In this document: piece after piece, positions 23,656 through 37,414 of the stretch
Layout of the letters: the number at the start of each line of letters is the position of its first letter
Position numbering within the stretch: position 1 is the stretch's first letter
Assembly: GCF_032854445.1 (NCBI RefSeq)
Contig: NW_027018103.1
Span: 17,143 to 81,142, forward strand
Source of the DNA: Liolophura sinensis
Taxonomy: Eukaryota; Mollusca; Polyplacophora; Chitonida; Chitonidae
DNA length: 64,000 nucleotides
Direction: 5' to 3'
Translations under genes and position numbers: made by a program
Notes under the pieces: generated by a model
Told to the model about the DNA's origin: nothing
The model's input: only the letters and a program-made list of their open reading frames with translations
Databases searched by the model: none

Positions 23656-26600
23656 AAAAAGTACAACTGATCACTGACGCACATCAATAAGGTTCTAAAA
23701 GATGCGGAAATGGCCCAGGCATCGGCAGCTGTTTAAAAAATTGCAAATTTCCCTGGTTTCCATGGAGTAAGAGCCGTTGCTGGGCACGTGACTATGACAT
23801 CAATGATCATTCAATTGTCGCTACAGCCAAAAGTATTAGTCGGAGAGCAACGCGGTTTGAACCATTCGATTTCTCGTCACAAAATACGTCGGATTAGCCT
23901 CTTACTAGCAGCACTGGAACAGTTTGTCCACTTTTGCATTTTTGTTTGGTCTTTTTGTTAATTGAAATCGGATACACTGTACTATGCACAATCGCGACTG
24001 GTCGTTACTATATTCAACTTTTAACTATACGTTATGTGCCCTTCGGTAGCCCAGAAGACGTCAAATCTTTGGGCTAAGCCCATTTAACTCATCCAGCAAT
24101 TGTCTTACTTTTAAGTCCAAGACAATTTCAATGTCTTTATCTACGTGTAGAAAAACCACACCATTCGTACATAAAAAACACAATGTACTAGATACAGTCT
24201 GCTGTAAAAAGTACAACTGATCACTGACGCACATCAATAAGGTTCTAAAAGATGCGGAAATGGCCCAGGCATCGGCAGCTGTTTAAAAAATTGCAAATTT
24301 CCCTGGTTTCCATGGAGTAAGAGCCGTTGCTGGGCACGTGACTATGACATCAATGATCATTCAATTGTCGCTACAGCCAAAAGTATTAGTCGGAGAGCAA
24401 CGCGGTTTGCACCATTCGATTTCTCGTGACAAAATACGTCGGATTAGCCTCTTACCAGCAGCACTGGAACAGTTTTTCCACTTTTGCATTTTTGCCTGGT
24501 CCTTTTGTTAATTTGAAATCGGATACAATCTACTATGTACAATCGCGACTGGTCGTTACTATATTCAACTTTTAACTATACGTTATGTGCCCTTCGGTAG
24601 CCCAGAAGACGTCAAATCTTTGGGCTAAGCCCATTTAACTCATCCAGCAATTGTCTTACTTTTAAGTCCAAGACAATCTCAATGTCTTTATCTACGTGTA
24701 GAAAAACCACACCATTTGTACATAAAAAACACAATGTACTAGATACAGTCTGCTGTAAAAAGTACAACTGATCACTGACGCACATCAATAAGGTTCTAAA
24801 AGATGCGGAAATGGCCCAGGCATCGGCAGCTGTTTAAAAAATTGCAAATTTCCCTGGTTTCCATGGAGTAAGAGCCGTTGCTGGGCACGTGACTATGACA
24901 TCAATGATCATTCAATTGTCGCTACAGCCAAAAGTATTGGTCGGAGGGCAACGCGGTTTGCACCATTCGATTTCTCGTCACAAAATACGTCGGATTAGCC
25001 TCTTACCAGCAGCACTGGAACAGTTTTTCCACTTTTGCATTTTTGCCTGGTCTTTTTGTTAATTTGAAATCGGATACAATCTACTATGTACAATCGCGAC
25101 TGGTCATGACTATATTCAACTTTTGACTGTAAGTTATGTGCCCTTCTGTAGCCCAGAAGACGTCAAATCTTTGGGCTAAGCCCATTTAACTCACCCAGCA
25201 ATTGTCTTACTTCTAAGTCCAAGACAATCTCAATGTCTTTATCTACGTGTAGAAAAACCACACCATTTGTACATAAAAAACACAATGTACTAGATACAGT
25301 CTGCTGTAAAAAGTACAACTGATCACTGACGCACATCAATAAGGTTCTAAAAGATGCGGAAATGGCCCAGGCATCGGCAGCTGTTTAAAAAATTGCAAAT
25401 TTCCCTGGTTTCCATGGAGTAAGAGCCGTTGCTGGGCACGTGACTATGACATCAATGATCATTCAATTGTCGCTACAGCCAAAAGTATTGGTCGGAGAGC
25501 AACGCGGTTTGCACCATTCGATTTCTCGTGACAAAATACGTCGGATTAGCCTCTTACCAGCAGCACTGGAACAGTTTTTCCACTTTTGCATTTTTGTTTG
25601 GTCTTTTTGTTAATTGAAATCGGATACACTGTACTATGCACAATCGAGACTGGTCGTTACTATATTCAACTTTTAACTATACGTTATGTGCCCTTCGGTA
25701 GCCCAGAAGACGTCAAATCTTTGGGCTAAGCCCATTTAACTCATCCAGCAATTGTCTTACTTTTCAGTCCAAGACAATCTCAATGTCTTTATCTACGTGT
25801 AGAAAAACCACACCATTTGTACATAAAAAACACAATGTACTAGATACAGTCTGCTGTAAAAAGTACAACTGATCACTGAACCACATTTATAAGGTTCTAA
25901 TAGATGCGGAAATGGCCCAGGCATCGGCAGCTGTTAAAAAATTGCATATTTCCCTGGTTTCCATGGAGTAAGAGCCGTTGCTGGGCACGTGACTATGACA
26001 TCAATGATCATTCAATTGTCGCTACAGCCAAAAGTATTAGTCGGAGAGCAACGCGGTTTGCACCATTCGATTTCTCGTCACAAAATACGTCGGATTAGCC
26101 TCTTACCAGCAGCACTGGAACAGTTTTTCCACTTTTGTATTTTTGCCTGGTCTTTTTGTTAATTGAAATCGGATACACTCTACTATGCACAATCGCGACT
26201 GGTCGTTACTATATTCAACTTTTAACTATACGTTATGTGCCCTTCGGTAGCCCAGAAGACGTCAAATCTTTGGGCTAAGCCCATTTAACTCATCCAGCAA
26301 TTGTCTTACTTTTCAGTCCAAGACAATCTCAATGTCTTTATCTACGTGTAGAAAAACCACACCATTTGTACATAAAAAACACAATGTACTAGATACAGTC
26401 TGCTGTAAAAAGTACAACTGATCACTGACCCACATCAATAAGGTTCTAAAAGATGCGGAATTGGCCCAGGCATCGGCAGCTGTTTAGAAAATTGCAAATT
26501 TCCCTGGTTTCCATGGAGTAAGAGCCGTTGCTGGGCACGTGACTATGACATCAATGATCATTCAATTGTCGCTACAGCCAAAAGTATTGGTCGGAGAGCA

Positions 26601-26956
26601 ACGCGGTTTGCACCATTCGATTTCTCGTCACAAAATACGTCGGATTAGCCTCTTACCAGCAGCACTGGAACAGTTTTTCCACTTTTGCATTTTTGCCTGG
26701 TCTTTTTGTTAATTGAAATCGGATACACTGTACTATGCACAATCGCGACTGGTCGTTACTATATTTAACTTTTAACTATACGTTATGTGCCCTTCGGTAG
26801 CCCAGAAGACGTCAAATCTTTGGGCTAAGCCCATTTAACTCATCCAGCAATTGTCTTACTTCTAAGTCCAAGACAATCTCAATGTCTTTATCTACGTAGA
26901 GAAAAACCACACCATTTGTACATAAAAAACACAAGGTACTAGATACAGTCTGCTGT
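23656..26956 (+). repeat. Seven-monomer tandem duplication, second copy (M44-M49)
   Basis: Matches M37-M42 at a constant offset of 3852 bp, with no indel between the copies. From M46 on it is also the left end of duplicon copy 2, since M46-M49 correspond to M2-M5. Three related versions of the same four-monomer run (M2-M5, M39-M42, M46-M49) are therefore present. M39-M42 and M46-M49 are closest to each other, making the 3852-bp event the younger one. Confidence 0.9.
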
Positions 26957-29900
26957 AAAAAGTACAACTGATCACTGACGCACATCAATAAGGTTCTAAA
27001 AGATGCGGAAATGGCCCAGGCATCGGCAGCTGTTTAAAAAATTGCAAATTTCCCTGGTTTCCATGGAGTAAGAGCCGTTGATGGGCACGTGACTATGACA
27101 CCAATGATCATTCAATTGTCGCTACAGCCAAAGGTATTGGTCGGAGAGCAACGCGGTTTGCACCATTCGATTTCTCGTCACAAAATACGTCGGATTAGCC
27201 TCTTACCAGCAGCACTGGAACAGTTTTTCCACTTTTGCATTTTTGTTTGGTCTTTTTGTTAATTGAAATCGGATACACTGTACTATGCACAATCGCGACT
27301 GGTCGTTACTATATTCAACTTTTAACTATACGTTATGTGCCCTTCGGTACCCCAGAAGACGTCAAATCTTTGGGCTAAGCCCATTTAACTCATCCAGCAA
27401 TTGTCTTACTTTTAAGTCCAAGACAATTTCAATGTCTTTATCTACGTGTAGAAAAACCACACCATTCGTACATAAAAAACACAATGTACTAGATACAGTC
27501 TGCTGTAAAAAGTACAACTGATCACTGAACCTCATTTATAAGGTTCTAATAGATGCGGAATTGGGCCAGGCATCGGCAGCTGTTAAAAAATTGCATATTT
27601 CCCTGGTTTCCATGGAGTAAGAGCCGTTGCTGGGCACGTGACTATGACATCAATGATCATTCAATTGTCGCTACAGCCAAAAGTATTGGTCGGAGAGCAA
27701 CGCGGTTTGCACCATTCGATTTCTCGTGACAAAATACGTCGGATTAGCCTCTTACCAGCAGCACTGGAACAGTTTTTTCCACTTTTGCATTTTTGCCTGG
27801 TCTTTTTGTTAATTTGAAATCGGATACAATCTACTATGTACAATCTGCGACTGGTCATTACTATATTCAACTTTTGACTGTAAGTTATGTGCCCTTCTGT
27901 AGCCCGAAGACGTCAAATCTTTGGGCTAAGCCCATTTAACTCATCCAGCAATTGTCTTACTTCTAAGTCCAAGACAATCTCAATGTCTTTATCTACGTGT
28001 AGAAAAAACCACACCATTTGTACATAAAAAACACAAGGTACTAGATACAGTTCCTGCTGTAAAAAGTACAACTGATCACTGACGCACATCAATAAGGTTC
28101 TAAAAGATGCGGAAATGGCCCCAGGCATCGGCAGCTGTTTAAAAAATTGCAAATTTCCCTGGTTTCCATGGGAGTAAGAGCCGTTGCTGGGCACGTGACT
28201 ATGACATCAATGATTATTCAATTGTCGCTACAGCCAAAAGTATTGGTCGGAGAGCAACGCGGTTTGCACCATTCGATTTCTCGTGACAAAATACGTCGGA
28301 TTAGCCTTCTTACCAGCAGCACTGGAAACAGTTGTCCACTTTTGCATTTTTGTTTGGTCTTTTTGTTAATTGAAATCGGATACACTGTACTATGCACAAT
28401 CGCGACTGGTCGTTACTATATTCAACTTTTAACTATACGTTATGTGCCCTTCGGTAGCCCAGAAGACGTCAAATCTTTGGGCTAAGCCCATTTAACTCAT
28501 CCAGCAATTGTCTTACTTTTAAGTCCAAGACAATCTCAATGTCTTTATCTACGTGTAGAAAAACCACACCATTCGTACATAAAAAACACAATGTACTAGA
28601 TACAGTCTGCTGTAAAAAGTACAACTGATCACTGACGCACATCAATAAGGTTCTAAAAGATGCGGAAATGGCCCAGGCATCGGCAGCTGTTTAAAAAATT
28701 GCAAATTTCCCTGGTTTCCATGGAGTAAGAGCCGTTGCTGGGCACGTGACTATGACATCAATGATCATTCAATTGTCGCTACAGCCAAAAGTATTGGTCG
28801 GAGAGCAACGCGGTTTGCACCATTTGATTTCTCGTCACAAAATACGTCGGATTAGCCTCTTACCAGCAGCACTGGAACAGTTGTTCCACTTTTGCATTTT
28901 TGCCTGGTCTTTTTGTTAATTGAAATCGGATACACTGTACTATGCACAATCGCGACTGGTCGTTACTATATTTAACTTTTAACTATACGTTATGTGCCCT
29001 TCGGTAGCCCAGAAGACGTCAAATCTTTGGGCTAAGCCCATTTAACTCATCCAGCAATTGTCTTACTTCTAAGTCCAAGACAATCTCAATGTCTTTATCT
29101 ACGTGTAGAAAAACCACACCATTTGTACATAAAAAACACAAGGTACTAGATACAGTCTGCTGTAAAAAGTACAACTGATCACTGACGCACATCAATAAGG
29201 TTCTAAAAGATGCGGAAATGGCCCAGGCATCGGCAGCTGTTTAAAAAATTGCAAATTTCCCTGGTTTCCATGGAGTAAGAGCCGTTGCTGGGCACGTGAC
29301 TATGACATCAATGATCATTCAATTGTCGCTACAGCCAAAAGTATTGGTCGGAGAGCAACGCGGTTTGCACCATTCGATTTCTCGTCACAAAATACGTCGG
29401 ATTAGCCTCTTACCAGCAGCACTGGAACAGTTTTTCCACTTTTGCATTTTTGCCTGGTCTTTTTGTTAATTGAAATCGGATACACTGTACTATGCACAAT
29501 CGCGACTGGTCGTTACTATATTCAACTTTTAACTATACGTTATGTGCCCTTCGGTACCCCAGAAGACGTCAAATCTTTGGGCTAAGCCCATTTAACTCAT
29601 CCAGCAATTGTCTTACTTTTAAGTCCAAGACAATCTCAATGTCTTTATCTACGTGTAGAAAAACCACACCATTCGTACATAAAAAACACAAGGTACTAGA
29701 TACAGTCTGCTGTAAAAAGTACAACTGATCACTGACGCACATCAATAAGGTTCTAAAAGATGCGGAAATGGCCCAGGCATCGGCAGCTGTTTAAAAAATT
29801 GCAAATTTCCCTGGTTTCCATGGAGTAAGAGCCGTTGCTGGGCACGTGACTATGACATCAATGATCATTCAATTGTCGCTACAGCCAAAAGTATTGGTCG

Positions 29901-31364
29901 GAGAGCAACGCGGTTTGCACCATTCGATTTCTCGTGACAAAATACGTCGGATTAGCCTCTTACCAGCAGCACTGGAACAATTTTTCCACTTTTGCATTTT
30001 TGCCTGGTCTTTTTGTTAATTTGAAATCGGATACAATCTACTATGTACAATCGCGACTGGTCATTACTATATTCAACTTTTGACTGTAAGTTATGTGCCC
30101 TTCTGTAGCCCAGAAGACGTCAAATCTTTGGGCTAAGCCCATTTAACTCACCCAGCAATTGTCTTACTTCTAAGTCCAAGACAATCTCAATGTCTTTATC
30201 TACGTGTAGAAAAACCACACCATCTGTACATAAAAAACACAAGGTACTAGATACAGTCTGCTGTAAAAAGTACAACTGATCACTGACCCACATCAATAAG
30301 GTTCTAAAAGATGCGGAAATGGCCCAGGCATCGGCAGCTGTTTAAAAAATTGCAAATTTCACTGGTTTCCATGGAGTAAGAGCCGTTGCTGGGCACGTGA
30401 CTATGACATCAATGATCATTCAATTGTCGCTACAGCCAAAAGTATTGGTCGGAGAGCAACGCGGTTTGCATCATTCGATTTCTCGTCACAAAATACGTCG
30501 GATTAGCCTCTTACTAGCAGCACTGGAACAGTTTTTCCACTTTTGCATTTTTGCCTGGTCTTTTTGTTAATTGAAATCGGATACACTGTACTATGCACAA
30601 TCGAGACTGGTCGTTACTATATTCAACTTTTAACTATACGTTATGTGCCCTTCGGTAGCCCAGAAGACGTCAAATCTTTGGGCTAAGCCCATTTAACTCA
30701 CCCAGCAATTGTCTTACTTTTAAGTCCAAGACAATTTCAATGTCTTTATCTACGTGTAGAAAAACCACACCATTCGTACATAAAAAACACAATGTACTAG
30801 ATACAGTCCGCTGTAAAAAGTACAACTGATCACTGAACCTCATTTATAAGGTTCTAATAGATGCGGAATTGGGCCAGGCATCGGCAGCTGTTAAAACATT
30901 GCATATTTCCCTGGTTTCCATGGAGTAAGAGCCGTTGCTGGGCACGTGACTATGACATCAATGATCATTCAATTGTCGCTACAGCCAAAAGTATTAGTCG
31001 GAGAGCAACGCGGTTTACACCATTCGATTTCTCGTGACAAAATACGTCGGATTAGCCTCTTACCAGCAGCACTGGAACAGTTTTTCCACTTTTGCATTTT
31101 TGCCTGGTCTTTTTGTTAATTTGAAATCGGATACAATCTACTATGTACAATCGCGACTGGTCGTTACTATATTCAACTTTTAACTATACGTTATGTGCCC
31201 TTCGGTAGCCCAGAAGACGTCAAATCTTTGGGCTAAGCCCATTTAACTCATCCAGCAATTGTCTTACTTTTAAGTCCAAGACAATCTCAATGTCTTTATC
31301 TACGTGTAGAAAAACCACACCATTCGTACATAAAAAACACAATGTACTAGATACAGTCTGCTGT
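24757..31364 (+). repeat. Duplicon copy 2, left arm (M46-M57)
   Basis: Counterpart of M2-M13. The offset is 24206 bp up to M51 and 24213 bp at M57; the change is fully explained by one-base indels in M51 (net +4) and M52 (net +3). M57 is the B/A hybrid carrying AAAACATTGC, like M13. The arm then joins directly to M58, the counterpart of M23 (or M15), so nine monomers are absent relative to copy 1. Confidence 0.88.
27507..28613 (+). repeat. Indel-rich monomers M51 and M52
   Basis: M51 (554 bp) has an extra T in CAGTTTTTTCC, an extra T in CAATCTGCGAC, a missing A in AGCCCGAAG, an extra A in GAAAAAACC and two extra bases in CAGTTCCTGCTGT. M52 (553 bp) has an extra C in GGCCCCAGG, an extra G in CATGGGAG, an extra T in GCCTTCTTACC, and GGAAACAGTTGTCC. 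That is roughly ten small indels in 600 bp, whereas the flanking monomers have none. Most are in short homopolymers, which points to uncorrected read error rather than biology. Confidence 0.85.
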
Positions 31365-34300
31365 AAAAAGTACAACTGATCACTGACGCACATCAATAAG
31401 GTTCTAAAAGATGCGGAAATGGCCCAGGCATCGGCAGCTGTTTAAAAAATTGCAAATTTCCCTGGTTTCCATGGAGTAAGAGCCGTTGCTGGGCACGTGA
31501 CTATGACATCAATGATCATTCAATTGTCGCTACAGCCAAAATTATTGGTCGGAGAGCAACGCGGTTTGCACCATTCGATTTCTCGTCACAAAATACGTCG
31601 GATTAGCCTCTTACCAGCAGCACTGGAACAGTTTTTCCACTTTTGCATTTTTGCCTGGTCTTTTTGTTAATTTGAAATCGGATACAATCTACTATGTACA
31701 ATTGCGACTGGTCATGACTATATTCAACTTTTGACTATAAGTTATGTGCCCTTCTGTAGCCCAGAAGACGTCAAATCTTTGGGCTAAGCCCATTTAACTC
31801 ACCCAGCAATTGTCTTACTTTTAAGTCCAAGACAATCTCAATGTCTTTATCTACGTGTAGAAAAACCACACCATTCGTACATAAAAAACACAATGTACTA
31901 GATACAGTCTGCTGTAAAAAGTACAACTGATCACTGAACCACATCTATAAGGTTCTAAAAGATGCGGAAATGGCCCAGGCATCGGCAGCTGTTTAAAAAA
32001 TTGCAAATTTCCCTGGTTTCCATGGAGTAAGAGCCGTTGCTGGGCACGTGACTATGACATCAATGATCATTCAATTGTCGCTACAGCCAAAAGTATTGGT
32101 CGGAGAGCAACGCGGTTTGCACCATTCGATTTCTCGTGACAAAATACGTCGGATTAGCCTCTTACCAGTAGCACTGGAACAGTTTTTCCACTTTTGCATT
32201 TTTGCCTGGTCTTTTTGTTAATTGAAATCGGATACACTGTACTATGCACAATCGCGACTGGTCATTATTATATTCAACTTTTGACTATATGTTATGTGCC
32301 CTTCGGTAGCCCAGAAGACGTCAAACCTTTGTCCTAAACCCATTAAACTCACCCAGCAATTGTCTTACTTTTAAGTCCAAGACAATCTCAATGTCTTTAT
32401 CTACGTGTAGAAAAACCACACCATTTGTACATAAAAAACACAAGGTACTAGATACAGTCTGCTGTAAAAAGTACAACTGATCACTGACCCACATCAATAA
32501 GGTTCTAAAAGATGCGGAATTGGCCCAGGCATCGGCAGCTGTTTAAAAAATTGCATATTTCCCTGGTTTCCATGGAGTAAGAGCCGTTGCTGGGCACGTG
32601 ACTATGACATCAATGATCATTCAATTGTCGCTACAGCCAAAAGTATTGGTCGGAGAGCAACGCGGTTTGCACCATTCGATTTCTCGTCACAAAATACGTC
32701 GGATTAGCCTCTTTCCAGCAGCACTGGAACAGTTTTTCCACTTTTGCATTTTTGCCTGGTCTTTTTGTTAATTGAAATCGGCTACACTGTACTATGCACA
32801 ATCGCGACTGGTCGTTACTATATTCAACTTTTAACTATACGTTATGTCCCCTTCGGTAGCCCAGAAGACGTCAAATCTTTGGGCTAAGCCCATTTAACTC
32901 ACCCAGCAATTGTCTTACTTTTAAGTCCAAGACAATCTCAATGTCTTTATCTACGTGGAGAAAAACCACACCATTCGTACATAAAAAACACAAGGTACTA
33001 GATACAGTCTGCTGTAAAAAGTACAACTGATCACTAAACCACATCTATAAGGTTCTAAGAGATGCGGAATGGGGCCAGGCATCGGCAGCTGTTAAAAAAT
33101 TGCATATTTCCCTGGTTTCCATGGAGTAAGAGCCGTTGCTGGGCACGTGACTATGACATCAATGATCATTCAATTGTCGCTACAGCCAAAAGTATTGGTC
33201 GGAGAGCAACGCGGTTTGCACCATTCGATTTCTCGTCACAAAATACGTCGGATTAGCCTCTTACCAGCAGCACTGGAACAGTTTTTCCACTTTTGCATTT
33301 TTGCCTGGTCTTTTTGTTAATTGAAATCGGATACACTGTACTATGCACAATCGCGACTGGTCGTTACTATATTCAACTTTTAACTATACGTTATGTGCCC
33401 TTCGGTAGCCCAGAAGACGTCAATTCTTTGGGCTAAGCCCATTTAACTCACCCAGCAATTGTCTTACTTTTAAGTCCAAGACAATCTCAATGTCTTTATC
33501 TACGTGGAGAAAAACCACACCATTCGTACATAAAAAACACAAGGTACTAGATACAGTCTGCTGTAAAAAGTACAACTGATCACTAAACCACATCTATAAG
33601 GTTCTAAAAGATGCGGAATGGGGCCAGGCATCGGCAGCTGTTAAAAAATTGCATATTTCCCTGGTTTCCATGGAGTAAGAGCCGTTGCTGGGCACGTGAC
33701 TATGACATCAATGATCATTCAATTGTCGCTACAGCCAAAAGTATTGGTCGGAGAGCAACGCGGTTTGCACCATTCGATTTCTCGTGACAAAATACGTCGG
33801 ATTAGCCTCTTACTAGCAGCACTAAAACAGCTTTTCCACTTTTGCATTTTTGCCTGGTCTTTTTGTTAATTTGAAATCGGATACAATCTACTATGTACAA
33901 TCGCGACTGGTCATTACTATATTCAACTTTTGACTATAAGTTATGTGCCCTTCTGTAGCCCAGAAGACGTCAAATCTTTGGGCTAAGCCCATTTAACTCA
34001 TCCAGCAAATGTCTTACTTTTAAGTCCAAGACAATTTCAATGTCTTTATCTACGTGTAGGAAAACCACACCATTCGTACATAAAAAACACAATGTACTAG
34101 ATACAGTCTGCTGTAAAAAGTACAACTGATCACTGAACCACATCAATAAGGTTCTAATAGATGCGGAATTAGGCCAGGCATCGGCAGCTGTTAAAAAATT
34201 GCATATTTCCCTGGTTTCCATGGAGTAAGAGCCGTTGCTGGGCATGTGACTATGACATCAATGATCATTCAATTGTCGCTACAGCCAAAAGTATTAGTCG

Positions 34301-37300
34301 GAGAGCAACGCGGTTTGCACCATTCGATTTCTCGTCACAAAATACGTCGGATTAGCCTCTTACCAGCAGCACTGGAACAGTTTTTCCACTTTTGTATTTT
34401 TGTTTGGTTTTTTTGTTAATTGAATTCGGATACACTGTACTATGCACAATCGGGACTGGTCGTTACTATATTCAGCTTTTAACTATACGTTATGTGCCCT
34501 TCGGTAGCCCAGAAGACGTCAAATCTTTGGGCTAAGCCCATTTAACTCATCCAGCAATTGTCTTACTTTTCAGTCCAAGACAATCTCAATGTCTTTATCT
34601 ACGTGTAGAAAAACCACACCATTTGTACATAAAAAACACAATGTACTAGATACAGTCTGCTGTAAAAAGTACAACTGATCACTGACCCACATCAATAAGG
34701 TTCTAAAAGATGCGGAATTGGCCCAGGCATCGGCAGCTGTTTAGAAAATTGCAAATTTCCCTGGTTTCCATGGAGTAAGAGCCGTTGCTGGGCACGTGAC
34801 TATGACATCAATGATCATTCAATTGTCGCTACAGCCAAAAGTATTAGTCGGAGAGCAACGCGGTTTGAACCATTCGATTTCTCGTCACAAAATACGTCGG
34901 ATTAGCCTCTTACTAGCAGCACTGGAACAGTTTGTCCACTTTTGCATTTTTGTTTGGTCTTTTTGTTAATTGAAATCGGATACACTGTACTATGCACAAT
35001 CGCGACTGGTCGTTACTATATTCAACTTTTAACTATACGTTATGTGCCCTTCGGTAGCCCAGAAGACGTCAAATCTTTGGGCTAAGCCCATTTAACTCAT
35101 CCAGCAATTGTCTTACTTTTAAGTCCAAGACAATCTCAATGTCTTTATCTACGTGTAGAAAAACCACACCATTCGTACATAAAAAACACAATGTACTAGA
35201 TACAGTCTGCTGTAAAAAGTACAACTGATCACTGACGCACATCAATAAGGTTCTAAAAGATGCGGAAATGGCCCAGGCATCGGCAGCTGTTTAAAAAATT
35301 GCAAATTTCCCTGGTTTCCATGAAGTAAGAGCCGTTGCTGGGCACGTGACTATGACATCAATGATCATTCAATTGTCGCTACAGCCAAAAGTATTAGTCG
35401 GAGAGCAACGCGGTTTGCACCATTCGATTTCTCGTGACAAAATACGTCGGATTAGCCTCTTACCAGCAGCACTGGAACAGTTTTTCCACTTTTGCATTTT
35501 TGCCTGGTCCTTTTGTTAATTTGAAATCGGATACAATCTACTATGTACAATCGCGACTGGTCGTTACTATATTCAACTTTTAACTATACGTTATGTGCCC
35601 TTCGGTAGCCCAGAAGACGTCAAATCTTTGGGCTAAGCCCATTTAACTCATCCAGCAATTGTCTTACTTTTAAGTCCAAGACAATCTCAATGTCTTTATC
35701 TACGTGTAGAAAAACCACACCATTCGTACATAAAAAACACAATGTACTAGATACAGTCTGCTGTAAAAAGTACAACTGATCACTGAACCACATCTATAAG
35801 GTTCTAATAGATGCGGAATTGGGCCAGGCATCGGCAGCTGTTAAAAAAATTGCATATTTCCCTGGTTTCCATGGAGTAAGAGCCGTTGCTGGGCACGTGA
35901 CTATGACATCAATGATCATTCAATTGTCGCTACAGCCAAAAGTATTGGTCGGAGAGCAACGCGGTTTGCACCATTCGATTTCTCGTCACAAAATACGTCG
36001 GATTAGCCTCTTACCAGTAGCAGTGGAACAGTTTTTCCACTTTTGCATTTTTGCCTGGTCTTTTTGTTAATTGAAATCGGATACACTGTACTATGCACAA
36101 TCGCGACTGGTCATTATTATATTCAACTTTTGACTATATGTTATGTGCCCTTCGGTAGCCCAGAAGACGTCAAACCTTTGTCATAAACCCATTAAACTCA
36201 CCCAGCAATTGTCTTACTTCTAAGTCCAAGACAATCTCAATGTCTTTATCTACGTGTAGAAAAACCACACCATTTGTACATAAAAAACACAAGGTACTAG
36301 ATACAGTCTGCTGTAAAAAGTACAACTGATCACTGACCCACATCAATAAGGTTCTAAAAGATGCGGAATTGGCCCAGGCATCGGCAGCTGTTTAAAAAAT
36401 TGCATATTTCCCTGGTTTCCATGGAGTAAGAGCCGTTGCTGGGCACGTGACTATGACATCAATGATCATTCAATTGTCGCTACAGCCAAAAGTATTGGTC
36501 GGAGAGCAACGCGGTTTGCACCATTCGATTTCTCGTCACAAAATACGTCGGATTAGCCTCTTACCAGCAGCACTGGAACAGTTTTTCCACTTTTGCATTT
36601 TTGCCTGGTCTTTTTGTTAATTGAAATCGGCTACACTGTACTATGCACAATCGCGACTGGTCGTTACTATATTCAACTTTTAACTATACGTTATGTGCCC
36701 TTCGGTAGCCCAGAAGACGTCAAATCTTTGGGCTAAGCCCATTTAACTCACCCAGCAATTGTCTTACTTTTAAGTCCAAGACAATCTCAATGTCTTTATC
36801 TACGTGGAGAAAAACCACACCATTCGTACATAAAAAACACAAGGTACTAGATACAGTCTGCTGTAAAAAGTACAACTGATCACTAAACCACATCTATAAG
36901 GTTCTAAGAGATGCGGAATGGGGCCAGGCATCGGCAGCTGTTAAAAAATTGCATATTTCCCTGGTTTCCATGGAGTAAGAGCCGTTGCTGGGCACGTGAC
37001 TATGACATCAATGATCATTCAATTGTCGCTACAGCCAAAAGTATTGGTCGGAGAGCAACGCGGTTTGCACCATTCGATTTCTCGTCACAAAATACGTCAG
37101 ATTAGCCTCTTACTAGCAGCACTAGAACAGCTTTTCCACTTTTGCATTTTTGCCTGGTCATTTTGTTAATTTGAAATCGGATACAATCTACTATGTACAA
37201 TCGCGACTGGTCATTACTATATTCAACTTTTGACTATAAGTTATGTGCCCTTCTGTAGCCCAGAAGACGTCAAATCTTTGGGCTAAGCCCATTTAACTCA

Positions 37301-37414
37301 TCCAGCAAATGTCTTACTTTTAAGTCCAAGACAATTTCAATGTCTTTATCTACGTGTAGGAAAACCACACCATTCGTACATAAAAAACACAATGTACTAG
37401 ATACAGTCTGCTGT
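31365..37414 (+). repeat. Duplicon copy 2, right arm (M58-M68)
   Basis: Counterpart of M23-M33 with a constant 19259-bp offset from M24/M59 on. Differences seen by eye are few: M60 has CTCTTTCCAGC and TATGTCCCC; M61 has CAATTCTTTGG; M62 has CTAAAAG for CTAAGAG and CTCGTGAC for CTCGTCAC; M64 has ATTAGTCGG for ATTGGTCGG; M65 has CATGAAGTAAG; M66 has GCAGTGGAAC; M68 has CGTCAGATT. This implies recent duplication or strong homogenisation. Confidence 0.9.

Noticed and set aside
28147-28485. The longest open frame, 112 codons on the plus strand
   Set aside because: It exists only because of several one-base indels in M52, which look like sequence error; the same stretch in M8 and M20 has stops.
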